Source of the DNA: Paracoccus onubensis
GTDB taxonomy: Bacteria > Pseudomonadota > Alphaproteobacteria > Rhodobacterales > Rhodobacteraceae
Length of the DNA: 58,828 nt
NCBI RefSeq assembly: GCF_003591515.1
Contig: NZ_QZCG01000020.1
Location: 1 to 58,828, forward strand
Reading direction: 5' to 3'
This document shows positions 44,159-53,067 of the stretch, piece after piece. How positions within the stretch are numbered: the first letter of the stretch is position 1; every line of letters starts with the position of its first letter. Made by a program: the position numbers and the translations under genes. The notes under the pieces were generated by a model. It had not been told where the DNA came from. It did no database searches and saw only the letters and a program-made list of their open reading frames with translations.

Positions 44159-45137
44159 TGGCCCGGATCGTATCCATGATCTCTGAACCGATCCGCTCTT
44201 CCATGAGCGGCCAGACATCGGCGCGAACCTTCTTGGCCATCTCGGCCAGCTCCTCCTCGGATGGTTCGATATAGGTCATGCCGGCTTTCTTGGCCTGTTC
44301 GATATAGTATTGGTCGCGTTCCTGCGCCTGTTCGAATGCTTCCTCCATGACGGTCATGGCGGCTTCCTGCACGACCTCCTGATGCTCAGATGGAAGATTT
44401 TCCCAGGATCCCGAATTCATGGCGATCACCCCGGTCACGAATTGCATTCTGGTCTGGTTGTAATAGTCGAGCACGTCGCGGAAATACTCGTAATCCCAGT
44501 AGATGATATTGGCGCCATCGCCATCGACGACGCCGGTCTGTATCGCGGTGAACACCTCGCTCCAGTCGATCGTCGCCGTCTGGTAGCCAAGCGCCTGAAC
44601 CGATTCAGCCATCGGGAACATGGCGGGAACCCGGATTTTCAAGCCCGAGGCCTCTTCGGCGGTCATCGCATATTTGCCGCGCGAAGCGATCCCGTTGAAA
44701 CCTTCCGGCCACGGGCCGAAGAACCTGAGGCCGAGATCGTCATAGATGCCGACCAGTATTTCATTGACCCAGCCGCCGGGTTTGTAGGCCTCGAATGCTT
44801 CTTCCCAACCGGTCACCATATAAGGAGTGAAAAGCACGCCGAGGCGTTCGTCATAGGCCGTGATCGGCCAGTTGATCATCATATCCACGTCGCCGGCAAT
44901 GAAAAGGTCGAAGACCTCTGCCTGACTTCCCAGGTCATTCTGGTAGAAGACATCGACCTGAACCTCGCCCCCGGTGCCCTCTTCGACCAAAGCCGCCCAG
45001 CGGTCAAGCGCATCCCCGGACGGAGAACCTTTCGCCCCGGAATCGGTGGCAAGCTTGAGCTGGGTTTCCGCCCAGGCCGGACCCAGCGCCATCATCACCG
45101 CCGCAGCCCCCAGCGCCATGATTTTCTTCATAAGCAT
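44142..45137 (-). CDS. TRAP transporter substrate-binding protein (DctP-like)
   Basis: A 331-residue periplasmic binding protein with signal MLMKKIMALGAAAVMMALGP cleaved near AWA. Family features are GGEVQVDVFYQNDLGSQAEV, GLKIRVPAMFPMAESVQALG (with the carboxylate-binding Arg) and DWSEVFTAIQTGVVDG. The ATG at 45137 follows GGGAGGCGA. First gene of the TRAP operon. Linkage to the sarcosine oxidase cluster by a shared operator suggests a methylated amino acid or betaine-like ligand. Confidence 0.92.
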   Translation of the reverse strand: MLMKKIMALGAAAVMMALGPAWAETQLKLATDSGAKGSPSGDALDRWAALVEEGTGGEVQVDVFYQNDLGSQAEVFDLFIAGDVDMMINWPITAYDERLGVLFTPYMVTGWEEAFEAYKPGGWVNEILVGIYDDLGLRFFGPWPEGFNGIASRGKYAMTAEEASGLKIRVPAMFPMAESVQALGYQTATIDWSEVFTAIQTGVVDGDGANIIYWDYEYFRDVLDYYNQTRMQFVTGVIAMNSGSWENLPSEHQEVVQEAAMTVMEEAFEQAQERDQYYIEQAKKAGMTYIEPSEEELAEMAKKVRADVWPLMEERIGSEIMDTIRANAGEH

Positions 45138-45193
45138 ATCGTCGCCTCCCGTTGGTGACTTGCCGATCGATCCCGGCAGCCGTTTTACGGAAA

Positions 45194-45223
45194 GATTGGA
45201 CATAGATGTCCATTGATGTCAAT
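45194..45223 (-). promoter_or_regulatory. TRAP-operon promoter with operator copy 2
   Basis: A perfect palindrome, TGGACAT-AG-ATGTCCA (45197-45212), lies 60 bases before the TRAP binding-protein gene. On the minus strand it sits between TTGACA (45217-45222) and a -10-like CAATCT (45193-45198), so a bound protein would block the polymerase. A second small palindrome, ATTGA-TG-TCAAT, follows at 45212-45223. The core matches the site upstream of the dimethylglycine-dehydrogenase-like gene. Confidence 0.62.
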
Positions 45224-45234
45224 CCGTATCGGGT

Positions 45235-45576
45235 CTATCGAAACGGGTTCGGTCTTGGCGCCACGCAGATGGCCGGCAAGCGTTTTCCAGGGGCTGGGAT
45301 CCGGGCCGACATGTACTCCGTCCGGACTACCTCCATTAGGTGAAGAATGCCGCTATGGGTGATTTTGTCGGGATCATCCTTGACGCCGGGCGTGGTCGGA
45401 AAGGCGATGCGGTGATTGGCCGTATCATTCGTGGTCCAGGCCGCGCCTTCGAAAGTGAAGTTCGGCGCATGGCCGACGACCGCCTCATACCAGTCGATGA
45501 TCTCCTGCAGGCGCGTGGTTCTGGGGGTCACGTGATGCAGCACGGGTTTCTGCGCAATGGCTTTCGGTTGCTTCAT
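45235..45576 (-). pseudogene. Truncated VOC/extradiol dioxygenase-like remnant
   Basis: From the ATG at 45576 the frame encodes VLHHVTPRTTRLQEIIDWYE, then NDTANHRIAFPTTPG and ITHSGILHLMEV. This is the first half of a vicinal-oxygen-chelate domain of the extradiol dioxygenase/glyoxalase type, with metal-ligand-like His in the opening strand and in HSGILHL. Family similarity stops at about 45330 and a non-homologous tail runs to a TAG at 45235. The product is only 113 residues, too short for the family. It appears broken by a rearrangement rather than by a single frameshift. Confidence 0.6.
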
Positions 45577-45868
45577 TTCCGGCTCTTCCGGGCGTAACAG
45601 GGACACCCTCGGATGCAAACGGATCATCGCGCAAACCGAGCGGCATCTTTCCGATCTTAATCTGCCATGTCCGGGATGTCCTTATCAGATGGCAAATCAA
45701 AGCTCGCGATACGAAAAAATTATCGGGCCTTCAGAATTCCCGAAACGGGAATGCTCGGCCCGCATATCCGGAGTAGCTTGACGATATGAATAGCCGGTGA
45801 TTTCGCGAAACTTTCGGTAAAATGAATCGCGATTTCTTATCCGTGAGACCGCTTGAACCGCGGGTATG

Positions 45869-47554
45869 CTAAAGATCAGTCAGGGTGCCCTCGAATGCTT
45901 CGGCGGTGAAACCAAGCGTTTCCGACAGGGTCGGATGCGGATGGATGGTCAGGGCCAGATCGGCCGCGTCGGCAGCCATTTCGATGGCCAGCACCGCCTC
46001 GGCAAGCAATTCACCCGCATTGGGGCCAGTGATGGCGGCGCCAAGGATTCTGCTGCTGTCCGGATCGAACAGCACCTTGGTCAGCCCTTCGCCGCGGCCC
46101 ATCGAGAGCGCCCGCCCCGATGCGGCCCATGGGAAACGCTCGACCCTCAGCTCGCGGCCCTGGGTCCTGGCCTGTGCCTCGGTCAGACCGGCCCATGCGA
46201 TTTCGGGATCGGTATAGGCAACGGAAGGGATCGCCACGGGATCGAAACCCGCCTTGTGCCCGCAGGCGACCTCGGCGGCGATCTTGGCCTCATGCGTGGC
46301 CTTATGCGCCAGCATCGGCTGCCCCACCACATCGCCGATGGCGAAGATATGCGGCTGGCTGCTACGCATCTGCGCGTCGACCGGGATGAAGCCCTGATCG
46401 GAGACGGTCACCCCCGCCGCCTCGGCCGCCAGTCGTGCGCCATTGAGGCGACGACCCACCGCAACCAGAATGGCATCATATCCGGCCTGCCAGTTGCCTG
46501 TCTTGCCCTCGAAGCTGACGGTCAGCGTCTCGCCGGCCTCCACGGCGCGCATATTGGTTTCCAGATGCACGGCGTCATAGCGAGCCGAAATGCGCGACAT
46601 CAGCGGCTTGACGATATCCTTGTCGGCGCCGGGAATGATCTGGTCCAGCCGTTCGGCGATGGTGATGCGCGACCCCAGCGCATGATAGACCTGTGCCATC
46701 TCCAGCCCGATGATGCCGCCGCCCAGCACCAGCAGACGTTGTGGCACCTGTTTCAGTTCAAGCGCGCCGGTGCTGTCGATAATGCGCGGATCGTCGGGCA
46801 GGAAGGGCAGCCGGACCGGACTGGAGCCCGCCGCGATGATCGCCTGATCAAAGCGGATCCGGCGCGAACCGTCCGGAGTCTCCACCTCGACCTCATGAGG
46901 ACCGGTGAAGCGGGCCATGCCCTGCACGATCGTGACCTTGCGCCGCCGCGCCAGTCCCGCAAGACCGCCGGTCAGCTTGCCCACCACCTGATCTTTCCAG
47001 TCCCGTACCGCACCGAGATCGATTTGTGGCGGACCGAAACGGACTCCATGCGCGGCACCTTCGGCGGCGTCGCCAATCAGTTTCGCAACATGCAGAAGCG
47101 CCTTTGACGGAATGCAGCCGATATTCAGGCAGACCCCGCCAAGTGTCGGGCGCGCGTCGATCAGCGTCACCTTCCGACCCAGATCAGCGGCGCGAAAAGC
47201 CGCCGTATAGCCGCCCGGACCCGCGCCAATGACCAGAAGTTCGGCGTGAGCCTGCGGGGAAGGTCGCAACGAAGCAACCTGCGCTGTCTCTGCGGGCGGA
47301 ACTGTCGTGCCGGATTCGGCATCGGTCTCCACCCGCATGACCAACGCCCCGGCAGCGACGCGATCACCTTCGGCCACCAGCAACTCGACCACTTTTCCGG
47401 CATATGGGGCGGGAATGTCCATCGTCGCCTTATCGCTTTCCAGCGTCATGACGGTGTCTTCAGCGGCAATGTGATCGCCGGGCCGCAGGTTGATTTCGAC
47501 GATGGCGACATCCTTGAGATCGCCGATATCGGGGATATGGATTTCCTTGATCAT
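45869..47554 (-). CDS. lpdA: Dihydrolipoyl dehydrogenase with N-terminal lipoyl domain (PDH E3)
   Basis: A 561-residue E3. A lipoyl domain occupies residues 1-80, with the lipoylated Lys42 in ESDKATMD. After a linker the flavin-disulfide domain starts (LLVIGAGPGGYTAAFRAADL), with the redox pair Cys142/Cys147 (GGVCLNIGCIPSKALL) and the catalytic His-Glu near the end (IHPHPTLSET). It reoxidises dihydrolipoamide of the pyruvate dehydrogenase complex using NAD+. A lipoyl-tagged E3 is typical of complexes with homodimeric E1. It is the last gene of the aceE-aceF-lpd operon, ten bases after aceF. Confidence 0.94.
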   Translation of the reverse strand: MIKEIHIPDIGDLKDVAIVEINLRPGDHIAAEDTVMTLESDKATMDIPAPYAGKVVELLVAEGDRVAAGALVMRVETDAESGTTVPPAETAQVASLRPSPQAHAELLVIGAGPGGYTAAFRAADLGRKVTLIDARPTLGGVCLNIGCIPSKALLHVAKLIGDAAEGAAHGVRFGPPQIDLGAVRDWKDQVVGKLTGGLAGLARRRKVTIVQGMARFTGPHEVEVETPDGSRRIRFDQAIIAAGSSPVRLPFLPDDPRIIDSTGALELKQVPQRLLVLGGGIIGLEMAQVYHALGSRITIAERLDQIIPGADKDIVKPLMSRISARYDAVHLETNMRAVEAGETLTVSFEGKTGNWQAGYDAILVAVGRRLNGARLAAEAAGVTVSDQGFIPVDAQMRSSQPHIFAIGDVVGQPMLAHKATHEAKIAAEVACGHKAGFDPVAIPSVAYTDPEIAWAGLTEAQARTQGRELRVERFPWAASGRALSMGRGEGLTKVLFDPDSSRILGAAITGPNAGELLAEAVLAIEMAADAADLALTIHPHPTLSETLGFTAEAFEGTLTDL

Positions 47555-47564
47555 CGGGCGCGGC

Positions 47565-48836
47565 TTACAGGCTGATACGGCGGAAATCGGTCAGCACGTC
47601 CCTGACGAAACCAAGGAAATACGCTGCCGCAACGCCGTCCACGGCACGATGGTCCCAGGAAAGGGACAGGGGCTGGATCAGGCGCGGCTGAAAGCTCTGC
47701 CCGTCCCATACCGCCTTGATCGCGGACCGGGTCATGCCAAGGATCGCAACTTCGGGCGCGTTGATGATGGGGGTGAAATTCGTGCCGCCGATCCCGCCAA
47801 GCGACGAGATGGTGAACGTGGCCCCCTGCATATCGGCGGGCTTCAGCCGCCCGGCGCGGGCATCGGCGGCCAGTTCGGCCATTTCGGCTGCGATTTCGCG
47901 CAGCCCCTTGCGATCGGCGTCCTTGACCACCGGCACGACCAGCCCTTCCGGCGTGTCGGCGGCAACCCCGATATTCCAGTATTTCTTCAGAACCATCTCA
48001 CCGCCATCCAGCGAAGAATTGAATGCGGGATAGGCTTTCAGTGCAGCAACAGCAGCCTTGACCACAAAAGGCAGGATCGACAGCCTGGCCGCATCCCTGT
48101 CGGCATTGGCTTGCTTGCGGAACGCTTCAAGCTCGGTCACATCGGCTTCGTCAAAATTGGTGACATGCGGAATGACGATGGCGTTGCGCGCCAGTGCAGG
48201 ACCCGAGATGCGCAGGATCCGGGACAGCGGCTTACGTTCCACCTCGCCGAATTTGGCGAAATCGACGCGCGGCCAATCGGGCAGGCCCAGCCCGATGCCC
48301 GGACCGGACGCGGCCATAGGGGCCTGCAACGCGGCCTTGACGAAACCCTGCACGTCCTCGCGGGTGATCCGGCCCTTGGGTCCGCTGCCGGTGACTTGCG
48401 CCAGATCGACCCCCAACTCGCGGGCGAATTTGCGGATCGAGGGCGAGGCATGGGGCGGCAGCCCGTCCGCCGGGGTCAGAACCGCGGGCGATGGGGCAGC
48501 CGGCGGGATCGCCCCCGCAACGGGCGGTACGGGTTCTGCCACCCTCACGGGCGCGGCGCGGTCGTGCTTGGCGTCCGAGATGTCCTCTGCCGTCTCATCG
48601 GTCTCGATTTCGGCCAGCAGAGAGCCTTCGCTGACCTTGTCGCCCATGCCGACATGCAGCGCCGTGATACGGCCCGCCACCTCGGCCGGGACATCCAGCG
48701 TGGCCTTATCGGATTCGACCACCACAATCGTATCGCCCGTACCGATCACATCGCCGACGGAAATCGGAATCTCGACTATCGGGACATCGCTGAAATCGCC
48801 CAGATCCGGAACCGCGATCTTCACAAATTTGCTCAT
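47565..48836 (-). CDS. aceF: Dihydrolipoamide acetyltransferase (PDH E2)
   Basis: A 423-residue E2 with a single lipoyl domain (Lys44 in ESDKATLDVP), a Pro/Ala-rich linker, a peripheral subunit-binding domain (SIRKFARELGVDLAQVTGSG, ITREDVQGFV) and the catalytic domain ending with SWDHRAVDG (His396, Asp400). Gammaproteobacterial AceF often has two or three lipoyl domains; this one has one, with another on E3. An AAGGAG site precedes the ATG, 15 bases after aceE. Confidence 0.94.
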   Translation of the reverse strand: MSKFVKIAVPDLGDFSDVPIVEIPISVGDVIGTGDTIVVVESDKATLDVPAEVAGRITALHVGMGDKVSEGSLLAEIETDETAEDISDAKHDRAAPVRVAEPVPPVAGAIPPAAPSPAVLTPADGLPPHASPSIRKFARELGVDLAQVTGSGPKGRITREDVQGFVKAALQAPMAASGPGIGLGLPDWPRVDFAKFGEVERKPLSRILRISGPALARNAIVIPHVTNFDEADVTELEAFRKQANADRDAARLSILPFVVKAAVAALKAYPAFNSSLDGGEMVLKKYWNIGVAADTPEGLVVPVVKDADRKGLREIAAEMAELAADARAGRLKPADMQGATFTISSLGGIGGTNFTPIINAPEVAILGMTRSAIKAVWDGQSFQPRLIQPLSLSWDHRAVDGVAAAYFLGFVRDVLTDFRRISL

Positions 48837-48851
48837 TTCGATCCGGCTCCT

Positions 48852-51539
48852 TCAGACAGTCCAGGGCGCAGGAGCGTCGGGATCGGCATCCAGCTCCGCA
48901 ATCGCATCCAGCAGCAGTTTCCGTTCGGCATGCCCCTCACGGACCAGCGCTTCGATGGCGGCCAGCGCGATGCTTTGCGCGTCCACCTCGAAGAAGGCGC
49001 GGAGCGCGGTGCGGGTATCGCTGCGTCCGAACCCGTCAGTGCCAAGCGCCACGAAACGCGCGTCCAGATACGGCGCGATCATCTGCGGCAGGGCGCGGAC
49101 ATAATCGGTGGCTGCGATCACCGGCATTCGTCCCGTCAGCAACCTTGCGGCATGACCGGTTTCCGGCGGTTCGGCGGCAGATAGCCGGTTACGGCGTTCC
49201 ACCTCACGCGCGTCGCGGGCCAGTTCGGTGAAGCTGGTGGCGCTGTAGATATCGCTTGCGACGCCGAAACGATCCGCCAGCAGATCGGCAGCGGCGATCA
49301 CCTGCTGAAGAATCGTGCCCGAGCCCAGCAGCCGGACCCGGATCCCCGACCCCGCATCACCCCGGCTGTCCAGCTTGTAAAGACCCTTGACGATATCCGC
49401 CTGCGTTCCCGATTGCAGCGAAGGCTGGGCGTAATTCTCGTTCATCACGGTGATGTAATAGAACTCGTCCACCTGCTCCTGCATCATCCGGCGCATCCCG
49501 TGATCGATGATCACCGCCAACTCACCCGCGAAGGCCGGATCATAGGTGCGGCAATTCGGGATGGTCGAGGCGATCAGGGGACTGGTGCCGTCCTGATGCT
49601 GCAAACCTTCACCTGACAGAGTCGTGCGCCCTGCGGTCGCGCCCAACAGGAAGCCACGCGCCCGCTGGTCGGCAGCGGCCCAGATCAGATCGCCGATCCG
49701 CTGGAAGCCGAACATCGAGTAATAGATGTAGAACGGCAGCACTGGAGTGCCATGCACACTGTAGGAGGTCGCCGCAGCGGCCCAGCTGGAGATCGCCCCC
49801 GCCTCGGTGATTCCCTCTTCCAACAGCTGGCCGTCCTTGGCTTCCTTGTAGAACATCATCGAACCGGCATCTTCGGGTTCGTAAAGCTGCCCCTTGGGCG
49901 CATAGATGCCGACCTGCCGGAACAGGTTGTCCATCCCGAATGTACGCGCCTCGTCCGCGACGATCGGCACGATGCGCGGACCAAAGCCCTTGTCCTTCAA
50001 GAGACCGCCCATCATCCGCACGGCGGCCATGGTGGTCGACATCTCTTTGCCTTCGGCGGCCAGCGCGAATTTGCCATAGCTGTCCAGCGCCGGGACGGGG
50101 ATGCAGTCCTTTTCCGCCTTGCCCGCCAGGCGCAGGGGCATCGCGCCGCCCAGAGCCGCGCGACGATCGCGAAGATAGGCCATCTCGGGGCTGTCCTCGG
50201 CCGGGCGGTAGAATTTCAGCCCTTCCAGATCGGCCTCGGATAACGGCAGGCCGAACCGATCCCGGAAGGCGACCAGCGCCTCCATATCCAGCTTCTTGGA
50301 CTGATGCGCGGTCATGCGGCTTTCGCCGGCATTGCCCATGCCATAGCCCTTCTTGGTCTTGGCGAGGATCACAGTCGGACGCCCCTTGTGGGCCTTGGCA
50401 GCGGCGAAGGCGGCATGAAGCTTGCGAAAATCATGGCCGCCGCGTTTCAGGGCATGAATCTCGGCGTCGGTCATATGGGCGACCAGATCGCGGGCGGCGG
50501 GATCGGTGTCGAAGAACTTCGCGCGGTTATAATCGCCATCCTTGCTGCCCAGATCCTGATACTGCCCATCCACCGTCTCGGCAAAGCGGCGCAGCAGCAC
50601 CAGATCCTTGTCGCGGGCGAACAGACCGTCCCATTCCGAACCCCACAGCACCTTGATGACATTCCAGCCCGCACCGATAAACAGGCTTTCCAGCTCCTGG
50701 ATGATCTGGCCATTCCCGCGCACAGGGCCATCCAGTCGTTGCAGGTTGCAGTTGATGATGAAGGTCAGATTGTCGAGATTTTCACGCGCCGCCAATGTCA
50801 GCCCGGCAATGGATTCCGGCTCGTCCATTTCTCCATCGCCGAACACACCCCAGACGTGACGCCCCGCGGTGCTGGCCAGCCCGCGCCCTTCCAGATAACG
50901 CATGTAGCGCGCCTGATAGACCGCACTGATGGGCCCGATTCCCATCGAGCCGGTCGGGAACTGCCAGAAATCCGGCATCAGCCAGGGATGCGGATAGGAA
51001 CACAGCCCGTTCCCTTTGACCTCTTGCCGGTAATTGGCCAGTTGCGCCTCGCTGAGGCGACCTTCCAGATAGGCGCGGGCATAGACGCCAGGGGCGGAAT
51101 GGGGCTGGAAATAGACCAGATCTCCACCGAATTCATCGGTCCGGGCGCGGAAGAAGTGATTGAACCCGGTCTCGAAAATCTCGGCCGCGCTGGCAAAGCT
51201 GGCGATATGACCGCCCAGTTCACCATAGGCGCGATTCGCACGCACGACCATGGCCAGCGCGTTCCAGCGGATAATCGAGGTAATACGCTCCTCCATCTCC
51301 AGATCGCCGGGATAGCTGCCCTGCTGCGCAACCGGAATCGTATTGCGATAGGCGGAATAAGGCTGACCGTTCAGAAAGACCCCGCTGCGGCGCGCCACAT
51401 CCTCGAGCTGCCGCAACAGGAATTGCGCCCGCACACTGCCGGAATTGGCCGCCACCGAGGTAATAGCTTCGATCCATTCCTGCGTTTCGACCGGATCGGA
51501 ATCGGCGATTTCCATCCCGCGAGGCTGCAATTGCGTCAT
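48852..51539 (-). CDS. aceE: Pyruvate dehydrogenase E1, homodimeric type
   Basis: An 895-residue single-chain E1. The thiamine-diphosphate/Mg motif is GDGEMDEPES (residues 234-243). Other family marks are RWNALAMVVRANR, FNHFFRARTDE, GYGMGNAGE and VADEARTFGMDNLFRQVGIY. It decarboxylates pyruvate and acetylates E2. The ATG at 51539 is used; the frame extends 21 codons upstream without homology. Many alphaproteobacteria instead carry the two-subunit PdhA/PdhB E1, so this type suggests lineage-specific retention or acquisition. Confidence 0.95.
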   Translation of the reverse strand: MTQLQPRGMEIADSDPVETQEWIEAITSVAANSGSVRAQFLLRQLEDVARRSGVFLNGQPYSAYRNTIPVAQQGSYPGDLEMEERITSIIRWNALAMVVRANRAYGELGGHIASFASAAEIFETGFNHFFRARTDEFGGDLVYFQPHSAPGVYARAYLEGRLSEAQLANYRQEVKGNGLCSYPHPWLMPDFWQFPTGSMGIGPISAVYQARYMRYLEGRGLASTAGRHVWGVFGDGEMDEPESIAGLTLAARENLDNLTFIINCNLQRLDGPVRGNGQIIQELESLFIGAGWNVIKVLWGSEWDGLFARDKDLVLLRRFAETVDGQYQDLGSKDGDYNRAKFFDTDPAARDLVAHMTDAEIHALKRGGHDFRKLHAAFAAAKAHKGRPTVILAKTKKGYGMGNAGESRMTAHQSKKLDMEALVAFRDRFGLPLSEADLEGLKFYRPAEDSPEMAYLRDRRAALGGAMPLRLAGKAEKDCIPVPALDSYGKFALAAEGKEMSTTMAAVRMMGGLLKDKGFGPRIVPIVADEARTFGMDNLFRQVGIYAPKGQLYEPEDAGSMMFYKEAKDGQLLEEGITEAGAISSWAAAATSYSVHGTPVLPFYIYYSMFGFQRIGDLIWAAADQRARGFLLGATAGRTTLSGEGLQHQDGTSPLIASTIPNCRTYDPAFAGELAVIIDHGMRRMMQEQVDEFYYITVMNENYAQPSLQSGTQADIVKGLYKLDSRGDAGSGIRVRLLGSGTILQQVIAAADLLADRFGVASDIYSATSFTELARDAREVERRNRLSAAEPPETGHAARLLTGRMPVIAATDYVRALPQMIAPYLDARFVALGTDGFGRSDTRTALRAFFEVDAQSIALAAIEALVREGHAERKLLLDAIAELDADPDAPAPWTV

Positions 51540-51782
51540 GATGATTTTCCCAACATACTTTGGCGCAGACTCTAGGACGACGCTCACCGAATATGCTGCC
51601 AAAGCCGTAGAGGAATGCGGGAAAGTTTGATAAAAAATGCCCGTAAATGAAGTTTTTCCAGCATATAATGCTTTAATAAACTGAAAATTACAGTCATATT
51701 GATTGTATTTTCATCATCTGACGGAATTTATCTGTTCTGGCTTATATCTGTTTCATCCATCACCCGCAAAAAAGGACTGCCC

Positions 51783-52334
51783 GTGGCCCAGAAAACCATT
51801 GCCATGCTGGTCGCCAGCCTTCGCAAGGAATCGATCAACCTGAAGCTTGCCAAAGCGATTGAGCTTTACGCGCCGCAATCGCTACGCTTCGATTATATCC
51901 GCATGGATGACATGCCCTATTACAACGGCGATCTTGAAGGCCAACGGCCCGAAAGCGTGCAACGTTTTACAGACAGCATAAGAGCTGCGGACGGCGTGTG
52001 CTGCGTCACGCCGGAATACAACCGCTCTATCCCTGCCCTGCTAAAGAACGCCATCGACTGGGGATCAAAACCGTCCGCCGATAATGTTTGGCACAACAAG
52101 GTTCTGGCGATGACCGGCGCTTCTCCCGGAGGCATCGGCACCGCCGTCGCGCAGCAGCATCTGCGGCAGATACTGGCGATTCTGGGTTGCATCGTCATGC
52201 CGGGCGAAGCCTATATCAGCTTCAAGACACCCGACATGATCCAGCCCGACGGCAGCATCGCCGACGAAAGCGTGCGCGAGTTCATCACCGCCTTCGGCGC
52301 ACGCTTCACGGAGCTGATCGAGCGAATGAGCTAA
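51783..52334 (+). CDS. NADPH-dependent FMN reductase family protein
   Basis: A 183-residue flavodoxin-like reductase. The phosphate-binding loop VASLRKESINLKLA and the PEYNRSIPALLKNAIDW flavin-site motif are intact, as is MTGASPGGIGTAVAQQHLRQ. Members reduce FMN, quinones, chromate or azo dyes with NAD(P)H. The start is a GTG at 51783 with AAAGGA upstream; the preceding in-frame codons have no homology. The end overlaps the convergent Lrp gene by four bases. Confidence 0.9.
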   Translation: MAQKTIAMLVASLRKESINLKLAKAIELYAPQSLRFDYIRMDDMPYYNGDLEGQRPESVQRFTDSIRAADGVCCVTPEYNRSIPALLKNAIDWGSKPSADNVWHNKVLAMTGASPGGIGTAVAQQHLRQILAILGCIVMPGEAYISFKTPDMIQPDGSIADESVREFITAFGARFTELIERMS

Positions 52335-52798
52335 ACCGGAAGCGCCGTCTTGTACTTCACCTGCTTCAAGGCAAAACTGGAGCGGATGTTGGACACCCCC
52401 GGGATGGTTGTCAGTTCCTTGACGATAAACCGCTCCAGCGCCTGAATGTCGGTAACGATCAGGCGCACCAGATAGTCGCTGTCGCCGGTCATCAGATAAC
52501 ATTCCATCACTTCGGGAAAGGAATTCATTTTCTGCTCGAAGGTCTGCAACGCGCGTTCGACCTGCTTTTCCAGGGTGACCTGAATGAACACGCTAATCGA
52601 CAGCTCGAGGGCTCCGGGGTCAAGCAGAGCAACATAACCGCGGATAAAACCGTCCTTTTCCAGCTGCTTCACCCGACTGAGGCAAGGCGAGGGCGACAGC
52701 CCCACCCGCGCGGACAGTTCAACATTGGTCAGCTTGCTGTCTTTCTGCAGCTGATTGAGGATACGACGATCCATAGCATCAAGCGCATGACGCGGCAT
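52331..52798 (-). CDS. Lrp/AsnC-family transcriptional regulator
   Basis: A 155-residue regulator with an N-terminal winged helix (LDAMDRRILNQLQKDSKLTN, VGLSPSPCLSRVKQLE) and the C-terminal RAM effector domain (ECYLMTGDSDYLVRLIVTDI). An AGGAGC site precedes the ATG. It is divergent from the decayed fumarylacetoacetase gene, with a palindrome between them, and convergent with the FMN reductase. Probably responds to an amino acid or aromatic acid. Confidence 0.92.
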   Translation of the reverse strand: MPRHALDAMDRRILNQLQKDSKLTNVELSARVGLSPSPCLSRVKQLEKDGFIRGYVALLDPGALELSISVFIQVTLEKQVERALQTFEQKMNSFPEVMECYLMTGDSDYLVRLIVTDIQALERFIVKELTTIPGVSNIRSSFALKQVKYKTALPV

Positions 52799-52865
52799 AA
52801 CAAGCTCCTATCCTTAAAATATTCCGTATGTTCTGCCGATATATTGACCTTTCCTGTCATTATTC

Positions 52866-52879
52866 GCAAAAAATTTTGC
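52866..52879. promoter_or_regulatory. Candidate Lrp-type operator
   Basis: The 269-base region between the Lrp gene and the fumarylacetoacetase remnant contains GCAAAA-AA-TTTTGC, a perfect A/T-rich palindrome in the style of Lrp sites (an A/T core between C/G flanks). It lies 68 bases upstream of the Lrp start. Symmetry and position only. Confidence 0.45.
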
Positions 52880-53067
52880 TGATACCGCATAAAAACAAGG
52901 CTGTCTCGATCAGAGCGATGCCCGAAACGATCAACATGGCCGGTTTCGCATCGCTACATCGGCGCACAACACCATTAAGTTACACGTGCCGCCGACCATG
53001 GAGATATGAACACCTGCCACAATGTGCCACTGGCGGCATAAACATCATCTCTGGAAAAGGACTGCCC

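Noticed and set aside
45180..45340. Continuation of the VOC dioxygenase in another frame
   Set aside because: A +1 frame is open to about 45187, but its translation does not resemble the second half of a VOC domain.
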